Shown piece by piece: positions 50,373-60,167 of a DNA stretch of 64,000 nucleotides (its first letter is position 1; the number at the start of each line of letters is the position of its first letter). The notes under the pieces were generated by a model. It saw only the letters and a list, made by a program, of their open reading frames with translations. It did no database searches and was not told where the DNA came from. The translations under genes were made by a program, and so were the position numbers. This stretch comes from Opitutus terrae PB90-1 (GTDB taxonomy: Bacteria > Verrucomicrobiota > Verrucomicrobiia > Opitutales > Opitutaceae): NCBI RefSeq assembly GCF_000019965.1, contig NC_010571.1:4349001-4413000 (forward strand), given 5' to 3'.

Positions 50373-51475
50373 AGCTGCGTCCGGGTCTGGAAGGCGGTCA
50401 CCACCGGTCGCGGCTCGATCAGCGTGCCGGGGTACAGCACCAGCGCGCCGACGCCCGAGGCCACGATCTGCTGCGATTCGACGAGTTCCCCCTTGAGTGG
50501 CGTGACCTCGACGTAGCCCTTGGCGCGCAGCCCGGTGCGCACGGGAATGAACTCCACCGTCTTGTCGGCACCCTGATCCTTCACCGCGATAATCTGCGTG
50601 CCTTGCGTCGTAGTCAGGATCGATCCTTCCGGCACCGTCAACACGCCGTGGTGCACCTCGAGTACGAGTTCGACATTGGTGAACATGCCGGGCTTGAGCC
50701 CGGGCGCGAGGGTGTTGACGAACCCCTTGACCTCGCTGGAGCGTGTGGCCCGATCGACCACGGAAGCCACGAAGTAAACTTCACCGCTGATCTCCGTGCC
50801 CGCGGGCAATGACTGCGAACGCACCGCGAACGTGGTGCCCGGACGGACCTTGCCCGCAAAGCGCTCCGGCACCTGGAAATCGATTTTCATCCGGCTGAGG
50901 TCGTCGATCGTCGTGATCACCGCCTGCGAGTTGACGTAGTCGCCCGGCGAGAGCGTGCGAACGCCCACCACTCCATCGAACGGCGCACGGATTTCCGTCC
51001 GATCGAGCCGCACACGAATGAGGTCCAGCTCGGATTTCGCGGAGGCGAACTCCGAGCGCGCGCGATCGACATCCGCCACGCTGGTGGACTGGGTTTCGCC
51101 CAGCCGTTCCGCGCGCTGGAGATTGAGCTCAGCCAGCCGATAGCGCGCTTCCGCCTGCGTCAGCTGCGCCCGCAGCTCCGAGTCGTCGATCTTCACCAGC
51201 ACCTGACCCTTCACGACCTGCTGGCCTTCCTCGAAATGGATCTCGCGCACCAGCCCGGTCGTCTCGGGTCGGATCGTGGCGGATTCGTTCGCGGCGAGCG
51301 ATCCGACGAGGTTCAGGGTCTCGGCGAGATCCTGGCGCGTAAGCGGCGCCACCTCCACTGGCTGACGTTGCGCGACCGCGGCACCGCGCGTCTCGGTCTT
51401 TTTGTTGCAGCCACCGAGCCCGAGCGCGAGTGCAAGCCCCAGCATCGTGGTGAACGTCGTTCGTGAAGAAGGCAT
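50369..51475 (-). CDS. RND efflux periplasmic adaptor (membrane fusion lipoprotein)
   Basis: The 368-residue product begins MPSSRTTFTTMLGLALALGL and has a lipobox LGGC, so it is anchored as a lipoprotein. It shows the adaptor order: lipoyl-like half-motif (ETTGLVREIHFEEGQQVVKG, QVLVKIDDSELRAQLTQAEA), a helical hairpin (about residues 90-150), the second lipoyl half (TEIRAPFDGVVGVRTLSPGD), a beta-barrel and a membrane-proximal domain. It precedes the pump gene with a 4-base overlap; together they form an RND efflux unit. Start 51475 is fixed by the signal peptide. Confidence 0.93.
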   Translation of the reverse strand: MPSSRTTFTTMLGLALALGLGGCNKKTETRGAAVAQRQPVEVAPLTRQDLAETLNLVGSLAANESATIRPETTGLVREIHFEEGQQVVKGQVLVKIDDSELRAQLTQAEARYRLAELNLQRAERLGETQSTSVADVDRARSEFASAKSELDLIRVRLDRTEIRAPFDGVVGVRTLSPGDYVNSQAVITTIDDLSRMKIDFQVPERFAGKVRPGTTFAVRSQSLPAGTEISGEVYFVASVVDRATRSSEVKGFVNTLAPGLKPGMFTNVELVLEVHHGVLTVPEGSILTTTQGTQIIAVKDQGADKTVEFIPVRTGLRAKGYVEVTPLKGELVESQQIVASGVGALVLYPGTLIEPRPVVTAFQTRTQL

Positions 51476-51957
51476 CGGAGAAAATAGAAAAAGTGAAACG
51501 CGCACGGGGCGCGACGTCCCGCCTGACGGCTCCGCCGTTGCAAGGATGCGACGCGATTTGATCCTCACAGCCGGAGCGGTGCAAGACCCCTGACGACGAC
51601 GCCCGGCGGGGCTTTGGTTACAGCTATCGTGGTCTGGGCCGGTCGGACAGTTCAATGGACCGCTCGCCGAGTGAAATTGCTGCCGCCGCGCACCCCCCCC
51701 TCCCGGAACCAACCATCGGGCCCGCGGCATCTACCGTGGCCGGCTATTGAGTCATACTGATCTAGTCAAAGTTACGCCGCGTCAGGTAGAACCGCTGGGC
51801 CTGCTCGGGCCAATGCGGCGCGCCCAGCGGTCGCGGTTACCAGCGCGGCGCGCCCCTGCCTCCAAGCCGCGGGTTCACGAAGTAGCGGCAGGCGTCTCTG
51901 CCTGCCGCACGGACAATCCAGATCGGCAGGCACGGAGGCCTGCCGCTACGCTGCACC
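51476..51957. other. Intergenic region between RND operon and gcvH
   Basis: No gene is seen. It contains the family D element (51882-51949) and an 8-base C-run near 51702. The promoter of the efflux operon should lie near 51480-51600 but no clear boxes stand out. Confidence 0.4.
51882..51949. repeat. Two-hairpin element, family D copy 2
   Basis: Outer arms GTAGCGGC/GCCGCTAC; hairpins GCGGCAGGC-GTCTCT-GCCTGCCGC and GGCAGGC-ACGGAG-GCCTGCC. It lies 9 bases past the gcvH stop. Confidence 0.75.
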
Positions 51958-52341
51958 TCACCCCAGCAGTTTGCCGTAGTCCGCCGCGTTCAGCAGCGCG
52001 TTCGCGTCCGCGGGGTTGGCCAGCTTGAGCTTCAGCATCCAACCCTCGGCGTAGGGCGCGCGATTGACCGCGTCGGGCGCGCTGTCCAGCTCAGCGTTGA
52101 CCGCGACCACTGTTCCTCCCGCCGGCGCATACAGATCGCTCGCCGCCTTCACGGATTCGACCACGCCAAATGTCTCACCGGCTTTCAGCGCCGCGCCGAC
52201 CTTGGGCAACTGGACATAAGTGATGTCACCCAACGAACTCTGGGCATAGTCCGTGATGCCAATGGTCGCGGTGCCGTCAGCCTCGAGCTTCAGCCATTCG
52301 TGGGATTTCGCGTAACGCAGATCGGCGGGAACGTTGCTCAT
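51958..52341 (-). CDS. gcvH: Glycine cleavage system H protein
   Basis: The 127-residue lipoyl carrier of the glycine cleavage complex shows [40 protein letters not shown] and the lipoylation site [20 protein letters not shown], with the modified lysine in ESVKA. Length is typical. Its start overlaps the gcvT stop by 4 bases, so they are coupled. The P protein (gcvP) is not in the window downstream; only a repeat follows. Confidence 0.96.
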   Translation of the reverse strand: MSNVPADLRYAKSHEWLKLEADGTATIGITDYAQSSLGDITYVQLPKVGAALKAGETFGVVESVKAASDLYAPAGGTVVAVNAELDSAPDAVNRAPYAEGWMLKLKLANPADANALLNAADYGKLLG

Positions 52342-53450
52342 GATGCTTTCTTCAATGCGACGAACGGCGGTTTGACCAGATGCAAATTCAACCGGGTGCC
52401 GCGGATATCCACCGCCAGCGGCGCGTCCGGCGTGGCGCTGGCCGTCGTCACCAAGGCGGAGCCGATCGCCTCGTTCAGCATCGGTGAGAGCGTGCCAGAG
52501 AGCACGCGCCCCACCTGCTGCCCCGCTCCGTCGAGCACCGGCGTTTCCGCGCGCGCGATCCGACGGTCGCCCGTGCGGAAAAACACGACCTTGTGCGGAG
52601 CGCCATTGGTCTTCTCGGCCAGCAGCGGTTCACGGCCGACGAAGTCGGCGCCCTTGTTGAGCTTCACCGTCCAGCCGAGTCCGGCGGTCAGCGGCGAGAT
52701 TTCTGCGGTGAGTTCGTGGCCGTAGAGCGGATAACCCGCCTCGAGCCGCAGGCTGTCACGCGCGCCGAGCCCGGCGAGTTCGAGCCCGTGCGGCGCGCCC
52801 GCGCGGAGCAGCGCCTCGGCGAGCGTCACCGCGTCGGCGGGTGCATGGTAGAGCTCGAAGCCATCCTCGCCAGTGTAGCCGGTCCGGCTGATCAGGCACT
52901 GCACGCCTGCGACGGTGCCCTCGCCGAAATGGTAGTAGCCAAGCGCGCCGAGCTTCGCGCCGGTCAACGATTGCACGATCGCCGCCGCCGCCGGGCCTTG
53001 CACCGCCAGCAGCGCGTAGTCGTCCGAACGGTCCGTGATCGTCACGTCGAACCCGCTCGCCTGCTCGCGCATCCACGCAAGGTCCTTCGCCACGTTGCTG
53101 GCATTGACGCAGAGAAAATAGCGATTCGGCTCCCGCATGTAGACGAGCAGATCGTCCACCACGCCGCCGTTGGGATAACACATCGGCGAGTAAAGCACGC
53201 GGCCGGGGAAAAGCTTGGCGACGTCGTTCGTGACGAGCCGATTCAAAAAACGCGCCGCGTCCGGACCGTGCACGTCGACCTCGCCCATGTGACTCACGTC
53301 GAACAGGCCGGCGGTGCGCCGCACTGCTTTGTGCTCCTCAAGGATGCTGCGGTATTGGACGGGCATCTCCCAGCCCGCAAAGTCCACCAACCTCGCTCCA
53401 TGCGCGGCATGAAAGTCGCGCAGCGGGGTGCGTTTCAGTTCGCTCATCAC
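52338..53450 (-). CDS. gcvT: Glycine cleavage system T protein (aminomethyltransferase)
   Basis: The 370-residue protein transfers the methylene group from the H-protein aminomethyl arm to tetrahydrofolate, releasing ammonia. Signature parts are [90 protein letters not shown] and [19 protein letters not shown], with the conserved Asp of the folate site. It is first of the gcvT-gcvH pair. No glycine-riboswitch-like structure was recognised upstream; a family E repeat lies there. Confidence 0.96.
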   Translation of the reverse strand: MMSELKRTPLRDFHAAHGARLVDFAGWEMPVQYRSILEEHKAVRRTAGLFDVSHMGEVDVHGPDAARFLNRLVTNDVAKLFPGRVLYSPMCYPNGGVVDDLLVYMREPNRYFLCVNASNVAKDLAWMREQASGFDVTITDRSDDYALLAVQGPAAAAIVQSLTGAKLGALGYYHFGEGTVAGVQCLISRTGYTGEDGFELYHAPADAVTLAEALLRAGAPHGLELAGLGARDSLRLEAGYPLYGHELTAEISPLTAGLGWTVKLNKGADFVGREPLLAEKTNGAPHKVVFFRTGDRRIARAETPVLDGAGQQVGRVLSGTLSPMLNEAIGSALVTTASATPDAPLAVDIRGTRLNLHLVKPPFVALKKAS

Positions 53451-53810
53451 ACGACTACGCGCGGCCCGGCCGTCCGCGGCAAGGCCGTTTTGGTGGCGGC
53501 GTTTTTGTAGGGCGGGTTTCCCGCCCCCGCCGCGCGGCCGCGGGTGAACGGCGGCCCTGCAACCGGCCGTCAGGAAATCGTCGCGGTGCGATCAGGAGAC
53601 CCTCGCCCTACAGCGGAAACGTAGCCCGCGCGGTCTGCCCGGGCTCAGGTTCAGTTGCAGCGCGCTCGGCCTGAGCGAGCTGCGATGCGGAACCCTCCCA
53701 TGACAGGCCGACGGTCCCTCCGAGACACATCCGCGCCGCGGAAGGCATCCTGCCGTCGCGACGCGCGTTCGTCGTTGCGAAGGAACCGGCTGCGCACTCA
53801 ATGACCCACC
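53451..53810. other. Intergenic region between gcvT and lgt
   Basis: Filled largely by the family E element (53507-53611). No gene or riboswitch is recognised in the rest. Confidence 0.45.
53507..53611. repeat. Compound hairpin element, family E
   Basis: Starts GTAGGGCGGG-TTTC-CCGCCC and ends CGCCCTACAG; inside it GGCGGCCCTGCAACC and related GC-rich palindromes. It lies between divergent gcvT and lgt. Confidence 0.55.
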
Positions 53811-54620
53811 ATGCTTCTCGCCACCTGGACCCACCATTGGGATCCGTTCCTGATCCGGTTCAGCGAAAACTTTGGCATCCGCTACTACGGGCTCGCCTAC
53901 GTGCTGGGGTTCCTCGTCGCCGCGTGGCTGTTCGCGCGATACTGGCGCGCCGGCCGCTCCCAACTGCCCGCCGCGCAGATCTCCGACTTCATGCTCGCCA
54001 TCATCCTGGGCGTGATGATCGGCGGACGGCTCGGCTCGTTCGTGCTGTATCATCCTGATCAGCTCTGGAGCGATCCGCTCAGCCTGTTTCGCGTTTGGGA
54101 AGGCGGCATGGCGAGTCATGGCGGGATGATCGGTGTGACCGTCGCGGTCTGGTGGTTCGCGCGCTCCCGGCGCTTGCCGTTTCTCCATCTCGCCGACCTG
54201 ATCGTTTCGGCCGCGCCCGCGGGACTGCTCTTCGGCCGGATCGCTAATTTCATCAATGGCGAACTCTGGGGCAAACCGACGACCGTGCCGTGGGCCGTCG
54301 TGTTTGCGAACACTGGGGGCGGCAACCTTCCACGCCATCCGTCGCAACTCTACGAGGCGGCGCTCGAAGGCGCGCTGCTGCTGGCGTTCATGCAATGGCG
54401 GTTTTGGCGGAGCGACATCGTGCAGCGAACGCCCGGCCGGCTCAGTGGCGAGTTCCTGCTCGGCTACGCGCTGGTCCGAGCTTTCGGGGAAATGTTTCGC
54501 GAACCCGACGAAGGCGTGTCGCTGATCCTCGGGCTCAGCCGCGGCACGTTCTACTCGTTCTTCCTGGTGATCGGCGGAATCTTGCTGATCCTCTGGTCGC
54601 GGCGGCACGCGAAGGCGTAA
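53811..54620 (+). CDS. lgt: Prolipoprotein diacylglyceryl transferase
   Basis: The 269-residue multi-pass inner-membrane enzyme attaches diacylglycerol to the lipobox cysteine of prolipoproteins. Landmarks are IRYYGLAYVLGFLVAAWLFA, MIGGRLGSFVLYH, WEGGMASHGGMIGVTVAVWW (H-GG-M motif), LFGRIANFINGELWGKPTTV (Lgt signature with conserved Arg, Asn and Glu) and PRHPSQLYEAALEGALLLAF. It would process the lipoproteins in this window (5021-5692, 50369-51475). It stands alone between two repeats. Confidence 0.96.
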   Translation: MLLATWTHHWDPFLIRFSENFGIRYYGLAYVLGFLVAAWLFARYWRAGRSQLPAAQISDFMLAIILGVMIGGRLGSFVLYHPDQLWSDPLSLFRVWEGGMASHGGMIGVTVAVWWFARSRRLPFLHLADLIVSAAPAGLLFGRIANFINGELWGKPTTVPWAVVFANTGGGNLPRHPSQLYEAALEGALLLAFMQWRFWRSDIVQRTPGRLSGEFLLGYALVRAFGEMFREPDEGVSLILGLSRGTFYSFFLVIGGILLILWSRRHAKA

Positions 54621-54639
54621 GCCGCAGCGGCGCTTCGCG

Positions 54640-54720
54640 GGAGGGCCGGCGCTCGCCGCCGGCCGAACGCTCCACCCGCGATCCCTGGTAGTCGCGGCCG
54701 CCGGTAAACGGCGGCCCTAC
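54640..54720. repeat. Compound hairpin element, family E, after lgt
   Basis: GAGGGCCGGCG...CGCCGGCC (54641-54664) and GGCCGCCG-GTAAA-CGGCGGCC ending in CTACGG (about 54696-54722). It starts 20 bases after the lgt stop. Confidence 0.55.
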
Positions 54721-54797
54721 GGTTCAAACGTGCGCCCCGCAGGATCGGGGAAGTCGTGGAACATCCGCGGCACCGGCTACGGCGACCGCAGGAGTGC

Positions 54798-54827
54798 TCT
54801 AGCCTCTTAGCTCTGGACTCTCAGCTT
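54798..54827. repeat. Degenerate heptad repeat after glgC
   Basis: Units CTCTTAG, CTCTGGA and CTCTCAG, resembling 3265-3421 and 47184-47220. It lies just past the end of glgC. Confidence 0.4.
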
Positions 54828-54838
54828 CTTCGTCCGCC

Positions 54839-56128
54839 TCAAACAATCGTGCCCGGCGGCAGGATCGCGCCCTTGGTCACCACCAGCACGCCATCGCGGA
54901 TAATCACCGAGCCGTTCGCGTACGCGCCGTCGGGCTTGCCCTCGGCGCTCAGGACGGTGCCGTCGCCGATCCGCGCGTTCTTGTCGATGATCGCATGTTT
55001 CACGCGACAGCCCTTGCCGACACCGATCCTCGGCCGCGAGAGCTTGATGTTCTTCGCGAGCTGCTCCTCGGTCTCGTAATAGTCCGCGCCCATCATCACC
55101 ACGTCCTCGAGCACGCTGTCTTCGCCGACATACGAGCGGATGCCGATGACGCAGTGCTTCAGCGTCGAATCGGTGAGGATCGAGCCGTCACCGATCACGA
55201 CGTGATCGATCGAACAGCGGTTGAGCTTCGACGCGGGGAGGTAGCGGTCCTGCGTGTAGATCGGCGCATTGGGCTCGAAGAAATTGAACGGCGGCAGCGG
55301 CTGCGCGAGCGCCAGGTTCGCTTCGAAGAACGCGTGCACGGTGCCGATGTCCTCCCAATAGCCCTCGAAGATGTAAGCGAAGAGTTTCTTTTTTCCGAGC
55401 AGCGCCGGGATGATCTCCTTGCCGAAATCGACCATCGTGTTTTCCAGCGACTCCGCCAGCACGCCGCGGTTGAAAACGTAAATGCCCATCGACGCCAGGC
55501 AGCGCTTCTCCTCCGAGGGCTGCTTCAGCGTCGCTTCCAATGCGGGACTCAGCGCCAGCGACGCGATCAACTCGCGATCCTTCGGCTTCTCGACAAACTC
55601 GGCGATCGAAAGGTCGTCGTGCACACGCATCAGCCCGAGCCCCTCGACTTTCGAGACCGGGAACGCCACTGCCGCCAGTGTCACGTCGGCGCCGCTGTTG
55701 ATATGCTGCTGGAGGATCTCACGAAAATCCATGCGATACAGCTGGTCGCCCGACAGGATCATGACGATGTCATGCGGGAAGGCGCGGAAATGGAGCAGAT
55801 TGCGCCGCACCGCGTCGGCGGTGCCTTGATACCAATCGACGCTCTTTTCCGTTTGCTCGGCCGACAGGATGTCGACGAAGCCGCCGCCGAACGGATCGAA
55901 GTGATACGTGGACTGGATATGACGGTGCAGGGACGCGGTGTTGAACTGCGTCAGGATGAAAATCCGGTTCAGCTCCGAGTTGATGCAGTTGCTGATCGGG
56001 ATGTCCACCAGACGGTACTTGCCCGCCAGCGGCACGGCCGGTTTCGAGCGCTCCTGGGTCAGCGGATGAAGTCGGGTCCCGCGGCCGCCGCCCATGATGA
56101 CAGACAGCACGCGCTTTTGGTTGATCAT
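54839..56128 (-). CDS. glgC: Glucose-1-phosphate adenylyltransferase
   Basis: The 429-residue enzyme makes ADP-glucose for glycogen synthesis. It has the nucleotidyltransferase start VLSVIMGGGRGTRLHPLTQE (GGGxGTRL), RSKPAVPLAGKYRLVDIPIS, NCINSELNRIFILTQF, the catalytic region ILSGDQLYRMDFREIL, FVEKPKD, and a C-terminal left-handed beta-helix (VVIGDGSILTDSTLKHCVIG). This is the ADP-glucose pyrophosphorylase pattern rather than UTP-type. Together with GH15 (5814-7619) it points to glycogen metabolism. It is divergent from glmS, 84 bases away. Confidence 0.95.
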   Translation of the reverse strand: MINQKRVLSVIMGGGRGTRLHPLTQERSKPAVPLAGKYRLVDIPISNCINSELNRIFILTQFNTASLHRHIQSTYHFDPFGGGFVDILSAEQTEKSVDWYQGTADAVRRNLLHFRAFPHDIVMILSGDQLYRMDFREILQQHINSGADVTLAAVAFPVSKVEGLGLMRVHDDLSIAEFVEKPKDRELIASLALSPALEATLKQPSEEKRCLASMGIYVFNRGVLAESLENTMVDFGKEIIPALLGKKKLFAYIFEGYWEDIGTVHAFFEANLALAQPLPPFNFFEPNAPIYTQDRYLPASKLNRCSIDHVVIGDGSILTDSTLKHCVIGIRSYVGEDSVLEDVVMMGADYYETEEQLAKNIKLSRPRIGVGKGCRVKHAIIDKNARIGDGTVLSAEGKPDGAYANGSVIIRDGVLVVTKGAILPPGTIV

Positions 56129-56212
56129 GGTGAAAAGCTGTTTGGGGTTGGGTTAAACCTTGCTCCACGATTGGGCGGGTCGCTTAATTTCGCCAAACAA
56201 AAATCAGAAAAT

Positions 56213-58066
56213 ATGTGCGGAATCGTTGGCTATGTCGGTCGGCAGAAAGCATCTGCGATTATCCTCGAGGGCCTGAAGCGGCTGGAGTATCGGGGGTATG
56301 ATTCCGCCGGCGTCTGCGTGCTGCAGGGCCGTCAACTGGAGGTGGTGAAAAAAGCCGGCCGCGTCGAAACGCTCGTCAAGGAAGCCGCGCGCCACCAACT
56401 CACCGGCACCACCGGCATCGGTCACACGCGCTGGGCCACGCACGGCGGTGTCACCGATGCGAACGCGCATCCGCATGTCAGCAGCGATGGCAAGTTCGCG
56501 CTCATCCACAACGGCGTGATCGAGAACTACGCGCAGATGCGCGCGTTTCTCAGCACCAAAGGGTACACGTTCCACTCCGAGACGGACACCGAGGTGCTGT
56601 GCAATCTGATCGCCTACCACTACGCCAAAGAGCCGATGGAACAGAACGGCCACAGCCGGTTCCTCGAAAGCGTGCGCAAGACGCTCCGGCACGTCGAAGG
56701 CACCTACGGCATCGCGGCCCTGTGCGTTGATTTCCCCGGCGAGATCGTCGCCGCGCGTGAAGCCTCGCCGCTGATTCTCGGCGTGGGCGACGGCGAATAT
56801 ATCCTCGCGTCCGACGCGTCCGCCTTGATCAGCCGCACGCAGAACGTCGTTTACCTGAAGGACGGCGAACTCGTGCACCTCACGCCGGCGTCGTTCTCGA
56901 TCACCACGCGCGACCAGTCCGACGTGTCGCCGGTGGTGGACAAGATCACCTGGTCGATCACCGACGCGAGCAAGGGCGACTACGCGCATTTCATGGAGAA
57001 GGAGATTTTCGAGCAGCCCGCGGCACTCGAAAACGCGATGCGCGGCCGCTTCGCCGCCGATGGCAGCACGGCGCAATTCGGCGGCCTGAACGTGACCGCG
57101 AGCGAATTCCGCCACATCGATCGGCTGATGTTCTGCGCCTGCGGCACGGCGTGGCACGCCTGTCTGGTGACCGAGCACCTGATCGAGCGGTTCGCGCGGC
57201 TGCCGGTCGAGGTCGATTACGCGTCGGAGTTCCGTTACCGCAACACGCCGCTGGGCTCGAACACGCTGTTCTTCGTGATGAGCCAGTCCGGCGAAACGAT
57301 CGACACGCTGGCGGCGCTGCGCGAAGCCAAGCGCAAGGGCCATCGCGTGCTCGCGATCAGCAATGTGGTTGGCTCCAGCATCGCCCGGGAGGCGGACGGC
57401 GGCATCTACCAGCACGTCGGCCCGGAGATCGGCGTGGCCTCAACGAAGGCCTTCACCTCGCAACTGCTCATCGGCGCGATGATGGCGCTGTATCTCGCGC
57501 GGATGCGCGACATGAGTTTCACCGACGGCGTGCAGTTTGCGAACGCACTCAAGGCCGCGCCCGATCTTGTGCGCCGCGTGCTCGACCAGGCGCCGAACAT
57601 CCGCGAGATCGCGAAGCGCTACGCCCAGTCGACCGACATGCTGTTCCTCGGCCGGCTGTCGCTCTTCCCGCTGGCGCTCGAGGGCGCGCTCAAACTCAAG
57701 GAAATCTCCTACATTCACGCGGAAGGTTATCCGGCCGCGGAGATGAAACACGGCCCGATCGCGCTGATCAGCGAGCGGTGTCCCAGCGTGTTCTTCGCGC
57801 CCGCCGGCGAGATTTTCAACAAGATCGTCTCCTCGATGCAGGAGATCAAGGCGCGCAAGGGCGCGGTGATCGCGATCACCACCGAAGGCATGCAGCTGCC
57901 GGCGGGGCTCGCCAACGACGTGATCGAGATTCCGGCCTGCCACGAAGCGGTGCTGCCGATCGTCGCGGCGATTCCGATCCAGCTCCTGAGCTACTACATC
58001 GCCGTGGAGCGCGGCTGCGACGTGGACAAGCCGCGCAACCTCGCGAAGTCGGTGACGGTGGAATAG
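56213..58066 (+). CDS. glmS: Glutamine-fructose-6-phosphate aminotransferase (isomerizing)
   Basis: The 617-residue enzyme makes glucosamine-6-phosphate for cell-wall and lipopolysaccharide precursors. The catalytic cysteine is residue 2 (MCGIVGYVGRQKA), which fixes the start at 56213. The glutaminase domain continues with TTGIGHTRWATHGGVTDANA and HPHVSSDGKFALIHNGVIEN. Two SIS domains follow (LMFCACGTAWHACLVTEHLI, MSQSGETIDTLAALREAKRK, GLASTKAFTSQ-type motif as GVASTKAFTSQLLIGAM) and the end DKPRNLAKSVTVE is typical. The 5' leader is only 84 bases, too short for a glmS ribozyme. Confidence 0.97.
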   Translation: MCGIVGYVGRQKASAIILEGLKRLEYRGYDSAGVCVLQGRQLEVVKKAGRVETLVKEAARHQLTGTTGIGHTRWATHGGVTDANAHPHVSSDGKFALIHNGVIENYAQMRAFLSTKGYTFHSETDTEVLCNLIAYHYAKEPMEQNGHSRFLESVRKTLRHVEGTYGIAALCVDFPGEIVAAREASPLILGVGDGEYILASDASALISRTQNVVYLKDGELVHLTPASFSITTRDQSDVSPVVDKITWSITDASKGDYAHFMEKEIFEQPAALENAMRGRFAADGSTAQFGGLNVTASEFRHIDRLMFCACGTAWHACLVTEHLIERFARLPVEVDYASEFRYRNTPLGSNTLFFVMSQSGETIDTLAALREAKRKGHRVLAISNVVGSSIAREADGGIYQHVGPEIGVASTKAFTSQLLIGAMMALYLARMRDMSFTDGVQFANALKAAPDLVRRVLDQAPNIREIAKRYAQSTDMLFLGRLSLFPLALEGALKLKEISYIHAEGYPAAEMKHGPIALISERCPSVFFAPAGEIFNKIVSSMQEIKARKGAVIAITTEGMQLPAGLANDVIEIPACHEAVLPIVAAIPIQLLSYYIAVERGCDVDKPRNLAKSVTVE

Positions 58067-58148
58067 GTTTCTGCGACCCAAAAACCTAGCTCCCCTCCCT
58101 CCGCTCGGCGAACAACAACACGTCGAACTGTGCCGGTGGCAGGGGATT

Positions 58149-58176
58149 TTTACGTCGCCAAAACGGGCTTTAGATT
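58149..58176 (+). promoter_or_regulatory. Possible sigma-70 promoter of trpE
   Basis: TTTACG, 16 bases, TAGATT, about 18 bases before the trpE start. The boxes are acceptable but not strong; the leader would be very short. Confidence 0.3.
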
Positions 58177-58194
58177 CTCGCGTAGCGCAAACCC

Positions 58195-59676
58195 ATGAAC
58201 ATCCACCCGAGCCGGAACGCCTTCGTCGACCTTGCCCAGCAGGGAAACGTCATCCCGGTCTGCGCCGACTTGATGGCCGATTTCGAAACCCCCGTCTCGG
58301 CCTACGCCAAGCTGAAGGAGTCGGGCCCCTCCTACTTGCTCGAGTCCGTCGAGGGCGGCGAGAATCTCTCGCGCTACAGCTTCATCGGCTGCCGCCCCCG
58401 CAAGGTGTTCGCCTGCGGTGAAGCGACCACGGAGATTCGCGTGCCCGGCCAGCCTGTGCAGGTCGTGCCCACGCCGGTGGACCCGTTGCGGCTCATCGAG
58501 GACGAGATGCGCGGCTACCGACCCGTCACGCTGCCCGGACTTCCGCGGTTCACCGGCGGCGCGGTCGGTTTCGTCGGCTACGAATACCTCACGCGGATCG
58601 AGCCCACGGTGCCGGCGTCCGCCGTCAACGAGCTGGGCACGCCCCTGCTCTACTTCGTGCTCTCGGACTCGCTGCTGATCTTCGATCGTGCCAAGCAGAC
58701 GCTGCGGCTCTGCGTCAACGCCCACGTGCGCGGAGATCCGCTGGCCGCTTACGACCAGGCCGTCGCCGAGCTGCACCACCTCTACGAGATCCTGAAACAG
58801 CCGCGCGAGATCTCGCCCGCGCCGCTGATCGAGCCCGACAACGTCACCGTGCCCGCAGGCAACTTCACGCAGGAGCGTTTCGAGGAGGTTGTGCGGCAGG
58901 GTCAGGAATTCGTCCGCGCCGGCGACATCATCCAATTCGTGCCCTCGCAGCGATTCTCGCGGACGTTCTCCAAAACGCCGCTCGATCTTTACCGCGCGCT
59001 GCGCACGGTGAACCCGTCGCCCTACATGTTCATTCTGGAAGCCGGCGACTTTTCGATCGTCGGCGCCTCACCGGAGGTGCACGTCCGACTCACGGACGGA
59101 CGCGTGGAGATCCGGCCGATCGCCGGAACACGGCATCGGGGCGCCACGCCGGCGGCAGACCTCGCGCTCGAACAGGAACTGCTCGCCGATCAAAAGGAGC
59201 GGGCCGAGCACTTGATGCTGGTCGACCTCGCGCGCAACGACATCGGGCGCGTGTGCCGCTACGGCAGTATTCGCGTGCCGGAATTCATGGTCGTCGAGCG
59301 CTACTCGCACGTCATGCACATCGTGTCGCAGGTGGAGGGACAGATCGCGGCCGATCGCAACGCCTACGATCTCATGCGCGCAACCTTCCCCGCGGGAACC
59401 GTCACCGGGGCGCCGAAGATCCGTGCCATGCAGATCATCGCCGCCCACGAGCCCAGCCAGCGCGGCACCTACGCCGGCGCCCTCGGCTACTTTGGTTATG
59501 ATGGCAACATGGATACCTGCATCATGCTGCGCACCGCGCTGTTGAAGGACGGCCGGATTCACATCCAGGCGGGCGCCGGCGTGGTCGCCGACTCCGTGCC
59601 CAGTTCGGAGTACCAGGAGACCATCAACAAAGCTTCGGCGTTGTTCAAAGCCGTCGCGATGGCGGAGCGGTTCTAG
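58195..59676 (+). CDS. trpE: Anthranilate synthase component I
   Basis: The 493-residue enzyme converts chorismate to anthranilate for tryptophan synthesis, with a glutaminase partner (TrpG) not in this window. N-terminal domain: FVDLAQQGNVIPVCADLMAD and SYLLESVEGGENLSRYSFIG, which includes the LLES region for tryptophan feedback. Chorismate-binding domain: VPSQRFSRTFSKTPLDLYRA, GASPEVHVRLTDGRVEIRPI, AGTRHRG, MLVDLARNDIGRVCRYGSIR, FPAGTVTGAPKIRAMQIIAA, and AGAGVVADSVPSSEYQETIN. Length and motifs favour TrpE over PabB. Confidence 0.94.
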   Translation: MNIHPSRNAFVDLAQQGNVIPVCADLMADFETPVSAYAKLKESGPSYLLESVEGGENLSRYSFIGCRPRKVFACGEATTEIRVPGQPVQVVPTPVDPLRLIEDEMRGYRPVTLPGLPRFTGGAVGFVGYEYLTRIEPTVPASAVNELGTPLLYFVLSDSLLIFDRAKQTLRLCVNAHVRGDPLAAYDQAVAELHHLYEILKQPREISPAPLIEPDNVTVPAGNFTQERFEEVVRQGQEFVRAGDIIQFVPSQRFSRTFSKTPLDLYRALRTVNPSPYMFILEAGDFSIVGASPEVHVRLTDGRVEIRPIAGTRHRGATPAADLALEQELLADQKERAEHLMLVDLARNDIGRVCRYGSIRVPEFMVVERYSHVMHIVSQVEGQIAADRNAYDLMRATFPAGTVTGAPKIRAMQIIAAHEPSQRGTYAGALGYFGYDGNMDTCIMLRTALLKDGRIHIQAGAGVVADSVPSSEYQETINKASALFKAVAMAERF

Positions 59677-60167
59677 CGGCCGGTGACTTCGGAGCGCGGC
59701 CGTTCGCCCAAGTCGGGAACGTCGCCGGCTGCGAACAGGCCCTCTCGCCGGCCGCTTCGCGAACCGGTCCGTACGCATGTCGTGCTGCCTCGCTCGCTCG
59801 GCGGTTTGGGCCGCCGTTTCACCGCGGGACCAGCGCGTTAATCGAAGTCATATCCCTGTCGCCGCCCGATCAGGCTCCAAGGAGCATTTCTATAAGAGTT
59901 GCTCCCGCGAACATTAACGATGCTTGCGAAGAAAATCAGGATCGGCAGGATGCGGGAGCCTCCGGAGAGGGGTCGGGTGTACACCGTATTTTGCTCACTA
60001 TCTGGGCCATCCTGTCTCATTTTTCGCCAAATAATGCGCCATTTGTCCCGATGGCAAAGTTTAGGCGTGCAGTTTCCCAAGGGAGGGTTCCTACATTGAT
60101 ATGGAACAGGTTTAGCTACAGTTCGGGAACAAATCGTTAGTCTCCCGCTTCTAATCCCGCACACATC
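59677..60167. other. Leader region of the sigma-factor gene, lower in GC
   Basis: No gene is seen. From about 59850 the sequence is noticeably less GC-rich than its neighbours and holds small hairpins (GCTCC-AAG-GAGC at about 59874, CAAAT...ATTTG near 60030). A long regulated leader or several promoters are possible, but nothing specific is recognised. Confidence 0.4.
60096..60122 (+). promoter_or_regulatory. Possible promoter of the sigma-factor gene
   Basis: TTGATA, 15 bases, TACAGT, about 45 bases before the start codon. The spacing is short, so this is a weak call. Confidence 0.25.

Noticed and set aside
47268-50516. Very long open frame on the plus strand (over 1080 codons)
   Set aside because: It is exactly antisense to the RND pump, is rich in Arg, His and Gln, and has no domain. 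Such shadows are expected at high GC.
53451-53810. Glycine riboswitch before gcvT
   Set aside because: No riboswitch-like conserved core is visible; the space is mostly a family E repeat.
54995-56212. 406-codon N-terminal extension of glmS
   Set aside because: GlmS needs Cys as residue 2 after Met processing; the extension is the shadow of glgC on the other strand.
56129-56212. glmS ribozyme in front of glmS
   Set aside because: The interval is only 84 bases and shared with the divergent glgC; too short for the ribozyme.
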